From NCBI GenBank assembly GCA_022457065.1, contig JAJGBQ010000004.1, forward strand, positions 1,674,001 to 1,738,000: a DNA stretch of 64,000 nucleotides, written 5' to 3'. Each line of letters begins with the position of its first letter. The first letter of the stretch is position 1. This document shows positions 10,801 through 21,852 of the stretch, one piece after another. A model generated the notes under the pieces. That model was not told the origin of the DNA and made no database searches. It was given only the letters and a program-made list of their open reading frames with translations. The position numbers were made by a program, and so were the translations under genes. This DNA comes from Curvularia sp. ZM96 (taxonomy: Eukaryota > Ascomycota > Dothideomycetes > Pleosporales > Pleosporaceae).

Positions 10801-11217
10801 CCGCTGCTCCTGCGCAAACTGGAGCAGTAGCAGTTTTTTCCTCTTGTTCGACTCTGCGTTTGCCTGCATGTTGGCTGCACCGAGACCGTTGGGAAGGGCA
10901 CCATTGGCTATGGGAACGACCGGCAGGGCGGCCATCTTCTGCAGAACGGCGCTCATGTCATTGTAAGACTCCTGGGACACCCGTAACAATAGATTGGAGA
11001 GGGCGTGGTACTGCTCGGGGCCAATATGCGCGATTTCGGGAGGTAGGTCCGAGTATTTCTCGAGCGAGGTGCTGGCAGCGGACGCGCCATTGAGGGCGGC
11101 CTCGCTGGGTTCGCCATTGACGAGGCTGCCGTCGTAGTTCCGCTTCATATTGGCGCCATCCCGTGAGGCCGTGGCTGCATCGGACGCGGTGTGGTTCATG
11201 ATGAGGATACCTGGCAT
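7870..11217 (-). CDS. med14: Mediator complex subunit 14 (MED14/RGR1)
   Basis: Intronless, 1115 aa. The MED14 signature lies near the N-terminus: DLPPEIAHIGPEQYHALSNL, then LLLLQFAQEQRSKFIKLLVL and TEWGKKAASDISKLIDLF. The long middle is moderately conserved. The last about 90 residues are extremely Gln-rich (many CAG/CAA codons with Pro/Gly/Asn) and end NNVIEID. MED14 is the scaffold joining the head, middle and tail of Mediator, which relays activators to RNA polymerase II. The start is the first ATG; MNHTASDAA six codons later is an alternative. It is divergent from ATG22. Confidence 0.93.
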   Translation of the reverse strand: MPGILIMNHTASDAATASRDGANMKRNYDGSLVNGEPSEAALNGASAASTSLEKYSDLPPEIAHIGPEQYHALSNLLLRVSQESYNDMSAVLQKMAALPVVPIANGALPNGLGAANMQANAESNKRKKLLLLQFAQEQRSKFIKLLVLTEWGKKAASDISKLIDLFSWAGAQARNMDAADDQLERIKLFSNIARENNPDIATALQVLSTGKASWMPSLDYIPPKPVSSEEALKLLRYMNTSLSIRLNVHENLPRHLRNWRIHSGRVTFVIKNQLEFDVMSFVEDASEQWFLIDLRLLFTPAPTITVGSRFFMQLKQQADFILKDKGLTGLFDFLNNFVLTHKISVLRSQAAALVRAGWAGSIKVEPVHRLLVVQYWTNKPGKKNWIEIGISNNRLQNAKASWRGPPIPSLTTRWFRQGKEVKNADFKFDWTNLSMEKVIKLVIARHTSDILQSTAESLRSGVVADAELSEAEPADCKLSASLGTKSASITLSLEPVTGNHIIRPASALSARAENAFNMGREPAQMAHVMTQVLAGTLLDLIQRNAQQLGWQVVARQALNAQTVKAAVKLDVISSALYWPRGWSQNWAFAAIIDSSGESWWILEIGSTGNSIAHAEQIRMSRPDGSSLPINRTTLASLERIAIQLLSFRVTARQLEKEKKMYSLEEELGETPASAEGRRIARRWILRVQTPDLLVSSAGQDKWLERNIKITCEGLRVGGQHVWHVASGKMVKSVAADMHKLMAASPQNTFKFSDNGNFRILLSAPFGHDILGELRARLRDVNRLRSFATTLQKRKMRLASSSLQRVQFVYGPSPYAATVNFSSEKEVTIEMSSKNPHHRILSLLTHIANDRLPSFMTLDPSDASGLDRFCTTLVLTRPLFKILREIEQRSPGNFRNPAVHVHFILKYRLTYENPVCTFDIRLQPKNDQVFWFVEDNLRPKDPNVLPTPERGQGHRRLDSLQEKLKELFSSKGKGWFGTRNGMVAELDAIPDALRKLDECVLSCKMEGGYVAPPPLEKPAQPSQNPGQGMPPTNGVQQGNQQQARMQQAQQQARQQQQGQQQQMRKQQPNQQLNQRPQQQNMRQPQQHMPNGRPHMQQQQQGRGRPGQNQNNVIEID

Positions 11218-12226
11218 ACTATGTCGCCAGTCCAGCAGCCGTCGTGCGCCTTGGCTGCGCCCGCTCTCGCGCGCCTAGCCCTCCTCTAGAGAATGCAGTC
11301 GCGGTATGCAGGGCGTGTGCCAGTGGTGGCCACAGCGTGGTGCGGATGGGAAGATGATGGCTCCCGGGACGTGTAGAGAAAAGTCCGGCAGAGGTTCCTG
11401 GAGACGCGCAGGGCAGTGGCAGCGGCGACACGCAGAGTCAGAGCAAATGGGCGTATTGCAGGGCGGATTCTCGATGGACAGGCGCGCAGCGCAGGGCCGG
11501 TGAGAGGGCGGCTGGCGAAAGCAGGCGGGTGGGTGAAAGAAAGTGAAGGTTGGGCGCGCGCGTGAAGGGCTATGGCATTGTCGGCCGGCAGCGGTCGAGA
11601 GAGGGTCGAGAGAAGGTCGCGGCAGCGGTCGCGCGCGTGTGGCGAAGGGAAGGGCGGAGGGCGGAGGGATGGAGGCGGCTGGGAGTGGAGGGCTCGTGGT
11701 GGGAGCGGTGATGTGATGCAAAGGATGAGGTCGACGGCAAGACAGGCGCCCTGGCCTGTCTGGACGGGGCCGGGGCTTGGCGCCCCGGGCGGCCCTGCAT
11801 CGCTCGCCAGTGCTATACTTGTACAATACATGTGGATATGCAGCAGCGAGTCAGGCCGTCAGGTTCGCTCGCCCGCCTGCTGTCGAGTCCCGCCGACGCA
11901 GCCGAGAAGGGGCAAGCCCGCCGGCGACGGCCATGTGTTATATCAGATGTGCAGGTGATTGTGATGGCGCCGTGCCTCTGCTCGCCCAGCTTGCACGGTG
12001 AGATCGCCCGCGGCCACCCAACCACTCCACATCTCTCTCGTCCCCCAGCTCGCTGCCAGCCAGCTAACCTCTTCCTGGCCGCTTGGGCAGCACCCGCCGC
12101 TCCAGCGTGTGCTGTGCTGCTGTGCACCTGAGCGTGCATTTATCCGCCCAGTCCCCCTCTCCCACCGTCATGTCTCAGTCGCGGTGACGCTCCTCCGCCA
12201 ATTAGTGACGACCCTGCTCAGATTCC
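11218..12226. promoter_or_regulatory. GC-rich divergent promoter region, MED14 / ATG22
   Basis: A 1-kb spacer serving MED14 (minus) and ATG22 (plus). It is strongly GC-rich with purine/pyrimidine-biased runs, which explains several long but mutually overlapping open frames on both strands (11275-11958). Pyrimidine-rich stretches near 12020-12180 resemble the ATG22 core promoter. Confidence 0.5.
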
Positions 12227-14444
12227 ATGGCACCGCGCGCGCCCGAGCTTCCGCCCTACCAGCGACCGCCCGTCTCGCGAAATGCCTCGTCGCAGTCAAA
12301 GGTCTCGGTCCTCTCCATCTCCCAGTCCAACGAGGCAGACGATGAGCAGAGCCTGTCCTCCCACAACGACTTTGACATGGACGCCCGCGACGACCTGCCC
12401 CACTATGACGGCGAGGACACGCGCCTGACTAGCGACAAGGAGCTGCGCGGCTTCTACATGTATGGATGGGCTGCGGAGGTACCACACACCCTCTCCTGCA
12501 CACCACACCCCCAACACTAATCCGAACACGCCCAGGTTTTCGTCGTCTGTGGTATAGGCTCGTTTATACCAGTCACCCTCGAGCAGCTCGCCCGCGAAAA
12601 TGGCGTCCTCCTCGCCGACCGCTCCACACCATGCAAGGCTACTATGCCTGTCGTGAACCCCAGCTTCTCCACCTCCGCCTCCGCTGTAGATGCTCTCTTC
12701 AAGCCCGGCCCCGAAAAAGGACAATGTGTCGTCTACATTCTCGGCATCGAAATCAACACCGCCAGCTTTGCCATGTATACATTTAGTATATCCGTACTAA
12801 TCCAAGCTCTGCTGATCATCAGCATGAGCGGCGCCGCAGACCATGGCAGGTTCCGCAAGAAGTTTCTCCTCTATTTCGCCTTTATTGGTAGCATATCCAC
12901 CATGCTCTTCCTGCCTATCGTACCAAAGATTTATATTCTAGGCGCCTTCCTGGCAATCGTCGCCAATACATGCTTCGGTGCCAGCTTCGTGCTCCTCAAT
13001 AGCTTTCTCCCCCTATTGGTGCGCTTCCATCCCACGGTCAAGTACGCTGAAAACAGCGCCGCGACCTCATTTCTGGATAGAGAGGATGAAGTGGAGACGG
13101 GAACGGGAACGGGAACAGAGACGGAGGAAGACGATGAAAGAGGTGGAGAAACACCGACCCAGGAGAATGTCATTCGAGGTGCCCGTTACGCGAACCAGCT
13201 TGCTCAACAAGAAGGCCTTTTGGAAGAAGTCGCAGATGCCACCACGGCACTTCTCCCCCATACTCCACCAAGCGCAGACCTGATTATCCCAAGAGCAAAG
13301 TCCCGATCTGCTCCCTCGGTGGAACTTGCCCTTGCGACCAAAATCTCTTCCTATGGCATTGCAATTGGATACATTGCCGCCCTGATGGTCCAAACCCTCG
13401 GTATCCTCGTAGTGATTGCGTTCAAATCTTCAAACTTCGGTCTGCGCTTGGTGCTATTCATCATCGGCGCATGGTGGTTCGTCTTCACCCTCCCCACTGC
13501 GCAGTGGCTCCGACCTCGCCCCGGTCCTCCGCTGCATATTGGCGCGCAGACGTCGAATTTCCACACCGCGCTTGCATACTTTACCTACTCGTGGAAGTCG
13601 CTTGGCCGCACAGTAACACACGCCCGCCATCTCAAGGACGTGCTGCTTTTCCTCGCAGCCTGGTTCTTGCTCTCAGATAGCATAGCTACCGTCTCAGGGA
13701 CAGCCGTCCTCTTTGCAAAGACAACATTAGGAATGCCCTATGCCATGCTGGCCCTCATCAACGTCATCGCAACCGTCTCTGGTGTCCTCGGCGCTTTCCT
13801 CTGGTCACGCGTCTCTTCCTACTTCCACCTCTCACCGACTCAGACTATCTTGCTCTGCATCCTGCTCTTCGAAACCATTCCACTCTACGGTCTCCTTGGC
13901 TACATACCTGCAGTTCAGCGTCTGGGGTACCTTGGCCTGCAGCAGCAATGGGAAATGTATCCTCTAGGCGCCGTCTACGGTTTCGTCCTAGGCGGTCTCA
14001 GCAGCTACTGCCGCGCACTCTTCGGCGAGCTGATTCCTCCGGGCTACGAGGCCGCCTTTTACGCCTTGTACGCCATCACCGACAAGGGCAGTAGTGTGTT
14101 TGGGCCAGCCATTGTGGGCGCCATCACAGATGCCTACGGAGAGATTAGACCCGTAAGTTTGCTCTAACCCTCTCCTCCCATTTAATATCTCGCAAAACTA
14201 ACCTTCCCTATAGGCCTTCTGGTTCTTAGCTGTCCTCGTCGGTCTGCCCTTCCCCATCATGCTCCTCGTCAACGTGGACCGCGGCCGCACCGATGGTGCC
14301 GCTCTAGCAAAAACGCTTGCACAGCTTGCCCGTGTAAGCGATGCCCTCGACGACCTTGACGAACAAGATACCCTGTCCGAGGAGGTTCGAAATGATCTCC
14401 ACGGCTCCTTTTCCTACCAAAGAGGTGGTAGAGACGATTTCTGA
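12227..14444 (+). CDS. atg22: Autophagy-related protein 22, vacuolar amino-acid effluxer
   Basis: Three exons, 12227-12478, 12536-14152 and 14214-14444, encode 699 aa. After a disordered N-terminus comes the Atg22 hallmark: ELRGFYMYGWAAEVFVVCGI, then GSFIPVTLEQLAREN and a long lumenal loop. Multiple hydrophobic membrane segments follow, in the major-facilitator-like Atg22 pattern (NTCFGASFVLLNSFLPLLVR; late segments around YPLGAVYGFVLGGLSSYCRA). A charged cytosolic loop carries a GTGTGT run from a small hexamer repeat near 13100. Atg22 exports amino acids from the vacuole after autophagic breakdown. The length fits filamentous-fungal Atg22. Both introns are phase 0 with ordinary gta donors. 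Confidence 0.95.
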
Positions 14445-14814
14445 TACCGTCTGCTTCACTTCCCTTCTTCTTTTGGTGCACTTGCCTGGATTCTTTTTGC
14501 ATACGAAAGATATCTGACTGGCTCATTCTTTCTGCTTGCTGACTGACATATACTCGCATCATTCATAGCATATGGGCGTTTGCATGATATCTCATCAAGA
14601 TGAGAGAGATGGATTTTGGATACATGATTGTATATAATGGCTGTAATGAAGAACTAAGAACGATCCTCACTCTTAATGTGGTTGTGACTCTATGTCACTT
14701 TTTGCCTAGACATTCTCCCATGTCTCCTTGCCGTCCTCGATGTTTTCTTCAGTCATTGTATGACATAATCGCTGTACTGAGCCCGGCTCAAACACGCCTA
14801 AACGTACGTCCCCG
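14445..14814. other. Convergent 3' spacer between ATG22 and HOP2
   Basis: Only 3' untranslated sequence of two converging genes; nothing else is visible. Confidence 0.6.
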
Positions 14815-15824
14815 CTAACCATCCAGATCAAACATCTCCCTATGCTCCTCCCTCGCCTCCTCGTCCGGCAGATTGTCCGCAATAATCTTCCACATCTCGC
14901 GCGCGATCTTCTCCCTGTTTTTGGCTGCCTTCATGCTCCTCTTCCACGCCGTGTCAATCGCCTGTCGTTCTTCAGCCGTGACCTGCGGACGTAGTGGTAC
15001 CGTTAGCATATAAACTCTTTATTTCCATTTCCGCCCCGAGGGAACTGAAAAGAAAGACAGAAGGGTGAAGAACTCACCAACCTCGCCTTGCCCTTCCTCA
15101 ACCCATCCAGTCTCTGCTCAATCTCCGCCTTCTCTGTCTCCAGGGCACTCACGCCCGCAACCAAGTCAGCCGTACTCAGCGTCGAGTTGAGCTCGGCCAG
15201 TGTGGCACGCAGCGCTTTGGCACTTGCGTTCAGTGCAGCAGTTTGTGTGCGGAGATCAGCGATGCGGGCATCGAGAGTGGCGAGTTGTTCCGTAGTGCAT
15301 ATGTCTGCGGCGTCCTTGACGAAGTCAGTTAGAAAAAAGAAGAAGATGAAGGCAGAGAGGGGAGGAGGATGGATCTTGCGTACCTGTAGTGCGTGATATA
15401 CAATCTGCTTGCCTACCAACGATATGTGTTAGTGCACGGAGCAACGGACTTGGGATTACAACGTACCCGCTGCACGTCCTTCGATTAGCTTCTGCTCGTG
15501 CAAGTCCTTGAGGACCTTTGCTGCTGCGGCTGTTCTTGCAATTAGTACCGCTTGCTCTAACAACAGTAGGGCTTCCGTACGCACCTTTTGTGACTTTGTT
15601 GTGTAGGTTGGCAGACACGTCAATTGCGGAGTAAGGGCGGTTCTGTCTGCCTAAAAAGTAACCGTCAGCATTTCAAAGGAGTCAAGAAACGTGAGCAGGC
15701 TAGGTAAGAGTGCCGGTATGATGTGTAGTGTATGTGGGTGGGAGGACTCACGGAGGTATTGCAGCACCATATCTGAGGCTTCATTGGCCGAGGCCTTTTC
15801 TTCAGTCTTCTTTCGTGGCGCCAT
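14815..15824 (-). CDS. hop2: Homologous-pairing protein 2 (Hop2/TBPIP), meiotic
   Basis: Six exons: 15824-15752, 15650-15585, 15529-15467, 15412-15384, 15314-15078 and 14982-14815, giving 211 aa. All five junctions are in phase; one exon is only 29 nt. The N-terminal winged helix reads ASDMVLQYLR then NRPYSAIDVSANLHNKVTK, AAAAKVLKDLHEQKLIEG and GKQIVYHALQ. A long coiled coil follows (LDARIADLRTQTAALN onward), and the C-terminal cap has WKIIADNLPDEEAREE. Hop2 works with Mnd1 to stimulate Dmc1/Rad51 strand exchange between homologues in meiosis. Its presence indicates retained meiotic capacity. Intron-dense structure is usual for this gene. Confidence 0.93.
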
Positions 15825-16104
15825 TGTATGATGCTTGGATTCAATATGAAGAGAGGATAGTAGCTGTAGTGTAGTAGTGGTTGGAAGTCGAGAAAAGTCA
15901 ATGTCTCCATTTGAGATGGCGCTAAGACACAAACATATCTCAGAAGGAAGGAGCACCCTTGATCCAGGCAGGAGGCCGCACCTGACCATCATATTTGCTA
16001 TTGATAGTACAATTTGGAATCTGATATATCTTGTGCTTTCTTGAAAGAAAAACAACGGCACTACTATGCACACACCAACTACAATCAAGTGGTCTGCTGA
16101 ATAT

Positions 16105-18611
16105 TCAACCTCCGCGCTCACCATACTGTGCAGCCCAATCCTCAAACTCCTTCAGCCCTTGCTTACTGACAGACGGTCGGATAGTCTGCAGGCTAGCTTC
16201 AAAGTCCCGATACTGTATCGGTCGTATCTGGTCCATAGTCATGGAAAGCAGCTTTTCTCCTAACGAGCGTAGCGGGCCCATGGCAGCATCTTTGGCAAGT
16301 GCTGTTATGTCAGACCCAGAGAAGCCTTCCATATGTTAGCCCTACACGCACGATGCACAAAATTGATATACGTACCTTCAGTAAGCTGAACCAGACGATC
16401 CAGGTCCTGTTCACTAAGCTCATGCTTCTGGTGACTCAACAACGTCTTGATTTGCTGCTTCCGGACCCAGTCTTCAGGAAGGGGAATGTATTGTCTCCTT
16501 ACAAATCTTCGTCTCGCCGCCTCGTCAATAGCCCACGGAAGGTTTGTAGCGGCAAGCACAAGCACCCTACTAGCGTCGCCCTTCTCCTTTTCCTTCTCGG
16601 TGACGGCACTGCCAGCAGCTGCCTTTTGTAGATCAGACCACTGGATGAGAAACTCGGTCTTGATGCGACGCGTTGCTTCATGTTCGCCAGAGCCAGACCG
16701 TGACGAAAGAAGTGAATCAATTTCGTCAACAAAGATGATTGATGGCGCAAGCATTTTGGCCAGCTGGAACAGCGCACGAACAAGCTTCTCGGATTCGCCC
16801 AGAAACTTGGATGTGAGGCTGCTCGCGGAAATGGCGAAAAACGTCGACTTTGACTCGGTCGCCACAGCCCTTGCTAACATCGTCTTACCAGTTCCTGGGG
16901 GTCCAAAGAGAAGCATGCCACGTGCTGGCTCCCGCAAGCCCATGAACAGATCCGGTCTCAGAAAAGGGTAAACAACCGTTTCCTTCAACGCTGATTTTGC
17001 CACCTCCAACCCGGATACGTCATCCCAATGTACTTCATCTCCCTGTATCACAATCTCGTTCAGGATTTGCTCCGCTGCTTGCTTGTCGACGCCTCGTGGG
17101 AGGTTCTTCATGATTTCCTCGGTTCGCCGTTTCCACTCATCCGTCTCTTCCGGTTCTTGTTCAGCCTCGGCGCTGTCCGTACTGGGAGTGTCCGGGAGCT
17201 CTGCGCGCATCGAATTCCCTCTGGCTCTGCCCTTTCGTACAGGAGAGCGCCTTTGCTTAACCATGTCACTATCCGTTTCAAGTGCTATGAGCTCAGGTGC
17301 ATCTTCCTGGTCGGATCCAGTTCGTACACGAGCATTACTGTTCGTAGGTTTCGGTACTAGTCGCCGCGTAGTTGGATCCCACATGACACTCCCCTTACCA
17401 CCTCCTCTCTCACCACCGCCATTGTCGCCATATGAGTGTGCCGCTGCTGAAGCAGCAAGGTTACGCGGATCAGGTGTAGTCCTGGGATATTCGTTTCGAT
17501 ACGAAGGCAATGCAGTGCTTCCTGATGGTGCGCCCATCACTCGGCCTGAATCTACTGATTTTCGAGGAATTGGGGGTGCTGTCCGCTCGGAAACTCTGGG
17601 CCTAACAGACTGAGGCTCAATGTCGCTAACAGGTGCTGGTGTTGCATGGCTCCTCGTTGTAGGACCCTCGCCAGCCTTACAATGAAACGGTATTTGCGCA
17701 GATGGTAGCTGTGAAGGCAAGCTCGAAGTAGCGCCTGACTTGTCAGTACCCAGGTTATCGCTCAGAGAGCGCACCGAGGCAATCACTGAAGTCGACGGAT
17801 TTGACGGACCCAAAACCGGACGGCTGGAATTCGATGTGGTTCTGACAGTCCATGCCTGAGTAGCTGCTTTTGAAGCATCGGGACGGGTTCTCAAGGTGCT
17901 GGGCATCTTCGCTGATGATGGCTTACTCTCCCTTCCAGGTCTAAGTGTCCGTAACAACCTCCCACCTTTCTCCGGCGACGGTGTACGCGTGTTCTTATCG
18001 CCTATAGGCGCTGAGGATAGAACCGGTGTGCCCCCGGTCCGCGATAGGGTGTTCTCTCGTGCAGATCCATTGCCGGAGCTTCTGCGAGGTGCCATTGAGG
18101 GGCGAAGTGGTAGCGGTGGTCTTGAGAGATCAGTGTACTCTATTGGTGGTATAGATCCGCCTCCGAGCCATGAAGAAGATGCATTTGCGCCGTTTGGCGA
18201 CTGCGCTGCTCCGTGAGATGCCTCAGGCAGCACATTTGTATCAGACGACACTGACGCCAGGCTCTCTTTGGAATCCTCTCGGCTTTGTTTCAGGGCTTCC
18301 AGCAGATCTACGCGCTCCTTACACTGCAACTCCAGCTGACGTAGCGACTCGATGAGCGCTCTCTCCGTTTCAGTCACGGGGCGGTACGTGGACGGGTTGC
18401 GACGAGAATTATGGTAGTTGATATGGTCGAGGGCGGTCTTCCAAGATCGCAGTGCTTCGGGTTCGTTGTTCTACGAGTGTTTTGCTCAGCATTCTTCACA
18501 TGCGACATTGGTTGGGTCGAAGGGTGCGCTAACCTGGCTCTCAAAGTACACTGCAGTCGAGCAGGCTAGGAAAGCCTCGTCGTAGGCTTTCTGGGTGGTG
18601 TTGGCGCGCAT
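16105..18611 (-). CDS. sap1: AAA ATPase of the SAP1/YTA6 (spastin/Vps4-like) group
   Basis: Three exons, 18611-18534, 18470-16376 and 16325-16105, encode 797 aa. The first two exons form a MIT-like helical N-terminus (KAYDEAFLACSTAVYFESQ, then NNEPEALRSWKTALDHINYH). A long Ser/Pro-rich disordered region comes next. The AAA core starts near ILNEIVIQGDEVHWDDVSGL: Walker A GPPGTGKT at residues 549-556, Walker B IIFVDEIDS, an arginine-finger region ending AIDEAARRRF, and the C-terminal helix EFEDWAAQYGERGG. These are meiotic-clade AAA features. The yeast relative Sap1 was described as a Sin1-associated protein of poorly defined function. The precise role here is not shown by sequence. Confidence 0.9.
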
Positions 18612-19471
18612 AGCGAAGGTGAGGGATGTTGCGCGCCCAATTCAAGCTGGTGTAGGGTACCGATACAGGAATAAGCTGTCTGTTACCAGGGCTTGGATTG
18701 GTACCGGTAGGCTCGTCTGTAGCATGCGCCGGTGTTAGCTCGCGCGGGTGTGTGACGTAGGTTGCTGCCCAGTGCATATTCGCAACCTTGAAGGCTGAGC
18801 AGCGGCAGCCAGACAAACAAACCAAGCTGCCGCATTGGCGTTTTCGGGACATGGGCGCCCCGGCCCAACAAGCCGGGTCGACTTGTATCTAAGAGTATCC
18901 GCACTTGTAAAAGGAAATCCACGAGACAGGCGCATGTGCAGGCGGAAGTGGGGTGTGTGATCAGAGCCTAAGCACGAGCGGGCCGTCGTCTATCGATTAC
19001 GCACCTCCCCCATTGTCCATGGGTCTCTCAAGAGCGACACATGCCGCTTAAGCTCTGTGTCTTTCAATTGTAAAAGCGTGCTTTGTTTTTGAACACAGTA
19101 GAAGATGGCACAAAATGGTCAGTTGGTAGGTCGTAAGCGCTGCCGGTCTTGAATTTCTCCTATGTTACAATTATCTGCGCAAGCCACCCTGCGCCTACAT
19201 AACCAAGCGTCCAGACACCGCCGGATGGAGCATTCAGAAAAGCCTTGAAGCCTCCACCGCTACTAAATCCCAAGTACGAAGCGTGGCCATATAGCTTCTC
19301 GCTCTACCCGCACCAGACAGAACAATGGACCTTGTCCTCGATACAGTGGTCTCCTCTCCTCCGCGCGAGGTTGCGAGTATATTGTTCGGCCTGGAATGCA
19401 CGCTTCGTGACATTTGGTTGCTTATCGTCATGATGATGGGTAGGAAAAGACCAGGCTGCATCGTTGTCTCG
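18612..19471. other. Spacer between the SAP1-like gene and MRS4
   Basis: Promoter of the AAA ATPase gene and the 3' region of the mitoferrin gene. No gene, repeat or RNA is evident. Confidence 0.55.
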
Positions 19472-20799
19472 CTATATGGCTGTGGACGAGTTGGTACTTC
19501 TCCGAATGAAGAAAGCCTTCGCCATCTCATAGGCGGACCTGTGTTGTATTAGACAATGCCGTATTAAGTGTTTGCAAGAGCACTTACCAGCAGATTGCAG
19601 TGCTGGGCATGGTGGTGATAATTCGAGGCTTCAGGCCGCGGAAATATCCCCTGTATCCTTCTCTCTGATAGATGATCTTGGCTGCTTGCGCCAGACCCGA
19701 AACATTCTTCAGTTCCACATCCCTGGCATTTCCTCGCGTTTGTAGCAGCGTCTTGATGACATCGAGTGGTGTAGTGAGGCCTGCGGCAAATCCGCCAGCA
19801 ACGCCGCCTGCGAAGCAATGTGTGTAGGGATCGTATCGGCCGGTAGGATTCATGACCTTGGAGATGGATTCGTATGCCATGAACTGCAGGGCCGTGAAAG
19901 GAACTGTCATGCATAATGTCGTGGGGTAGGAAACGTAGAAGGCGCCAATGCCCTCGGTGCGGAGAACCTCTCGGGCGCATTGAGGAACAGATTTGTATAT
20001 CGAGCCGTGCATTTGCATGCGTTGTTTTATGACTGCAGGGTTTAGTATGTGCAGGGCGCTGTGGTGATGTGCTTCTTACCGTCAAACGGGTTCATCAATG
20101 CATCGCTGGAAATGGTGGCTGCGGCACCACTGGCAGCTGTCGAAAGTTAGCGATTGCTAGCTGGAATGCTTGGAAGGGTGGCAATGTGTACCTGCTGCAA
20201 GAGGGTGGTGTTCGTGGCTCTCTCCTTCGTTTCCACCGAGAGCGTGTTTTGTAGCCTCGTATGATGCGAAATAAACCGCGTGCGCGGGACCTTTGGTGTC
20301 TGTTAGTTGCATTGAACAGTAATTTTGCAGCTGTATGCCCACCTGCACCCATTACAACGCTTGACAGTCCCCTCCATAATGACCAGAACCCTTCCGCTCG
20401 CGATATGGTCACCATGGCATTCGAGATACCACTGTACATGGCGCTTGGGGAGGGGTTTACAATCTGCATTCTGGTCTATCCAGAGTCAGCGCATCGTCCG
20501 AGGGCGGCGAGAAACTAAGAGGAGTTGTTGCACACCTTGAGCAGATCTACTGGGTACATGACGGAGTGTTCCTATCTCCAAGTCAGCCGGAGCGAGTAGA
20601 CGACAAGTACTTCGGGGAACGTACGGCAACGCCTGCGAATGCGCCCGCGAGCATGTTCGCCGTCAGCGAGAAGTTGGGCGGAAGCGCTTCATAGCTGTCG
20701 CGCAGGTTAGCAATTGGCACTCGTCATGGATGGCGATGCAATGGAGCTGTACTCGAACTCTTCTTCGACAGGAAGCGCTGGTCGATCATTGGGGGCCAT
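19472..20799 (-). CDS. mrs4: Mitoferrin, mitochondrial iron carrier (MRS3/MRS4)
   Basis: Eight exons: 20799-20753, 20694-20625, 20571-20536, 20475-20343, 20290-20192, 20136-20080, 20032-19588 and 19538-19472, giving 317 aa. Three mitochondrial-carrier repeats are clear, with signature motifs PVDLLKTRMQ, PFDVIKQRMQ and PLDVIKTLLQ. The mitoferrin-typical EHSVMYPVDLLKTRMQIVNP, MNPFDVIKQRMQMH and the RGLKPRIITTMPSTAICW end are present. It imports ferrous iron across the inner membrane for haem and Fe-S cluster synthesis. The first exon (MAPNDRPALPVEEEF) joins the second through a gtacag..gacag intron of 58 nt, restoring DYEALPPNFSLTANMLAG. Seven introns in under 1.4 kb make this one of the two most intron-rich genes here. 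Confidence 0.95.
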
Positions 20800-21852
20800 A
20801 AGACGGCCGGCTACAGGCGCCGCGGATTCCAGGTTGGCGGTTTCGATGAGGACGGCCTGCGGAGGATTCGTGATGGCTCCCGGGGTGCTGCGAGAGGGGC
20901 GACGGCAGTGGGTGGACGTTCGTCCGAAATTGAAGTTGTCACTTTTGTTTGCAACTAACGGAAGCGCGAGATGACTTCAGCCGAACGCCGAGACGTCAGA
21001 CCTAAACCCCCGGTGAACTGGGGCGTTTCCGCCGCCTACCATCAATGTACCGTACTATCAGTAGCTGCGATGCCGGAGCTTCATGGCCACACTTTCTACA
21101 GTCTACTGGCAGATAATTGGGCCGGCGCATACAAAGAGATAGGCGCAACCTCCGCGACCCCCAAGTGGCCAGCTGTCGCAATCACTGCAAAGGCATGCAA
21201 CACTATTCTGCGAGTGACGGCGGAGATGCAGGACATCATGAATGCGCCCGCTAGTCCCAGCGACAGCCTACTCGGAAGGCGAGTAGAGGGGAAATTCGTT
21301 CGGAGCCGGTGGTATCTTATCAGATCATCTCCGCCCGTCAGCCACCCGCCTACTTGAAGACGTAGGATACGCGAAAGTGTACAAAAGCCTGTGTTGAGTG
21401 GTGCAGCATGACTCTGCTACCCCACCTCGTCGCCAACGGCGCCTGGTAGCGTATTCTGGACCCTCAGGCTGATTAATTCCGAATCTCGGCGTGGATTGGG
21501 CAGCGGAGGCCTCGACTGCCCCAAATGGCAAAGGGCGGCTCGATCATTGAACAATTCATCATTGCGGACGTCATGGCAAGTGCAAGTAGCAGGTCTTGCT
21601 ACAAAAATCAAAGACGGATTTTGATATTGGCATTGTTGTGTGCTGCTCCAGCAGTCAGTGGGGCTTCGGCTCATGGATTTGGAGCAGGTGTGTTTGGAGC
21701 GCACAGGTACAATGGGCCCTCGGTCTCGATGCACTACAACAAGCAATCATTCCCCCAACGCCGTCCATGGCACGTTACAGAGAGACACGTTGGTCAACAC
21801 TTGACGATGCCGTGATCCGCGATACTGAAGGTCCTTCAATTTCAAGTGCGCA
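20800..21852. other. Spacer upstream of MRS4 and downstream of mitochondrial AsnRS
   Basis: Contains the MRS4 promoter and the AsnRS 3' region. Two ATG-initiated frames on the plus strand (20971-21357, 128 aa; 21525-21815, 96 aa) are open but have no recognisable domain and no supporting splice structure. I do not call them genes. Confidence 0.45.

Noticed and set aside
11275..11958. Overlapping open frames of 70-183 codons on both strands upstream of MED14/ATG22
   Set aside because: Several frames on both strands are open at once in GC-rich DNA, composition is Pro/Arg/Ala-biased, and the region is a divergent promoter.
20971..21357. 128-aa plus-strand frame upstream of MRS4
   Set aside because: ATG-initiated but with no domain, no splice support and random-looking composition.
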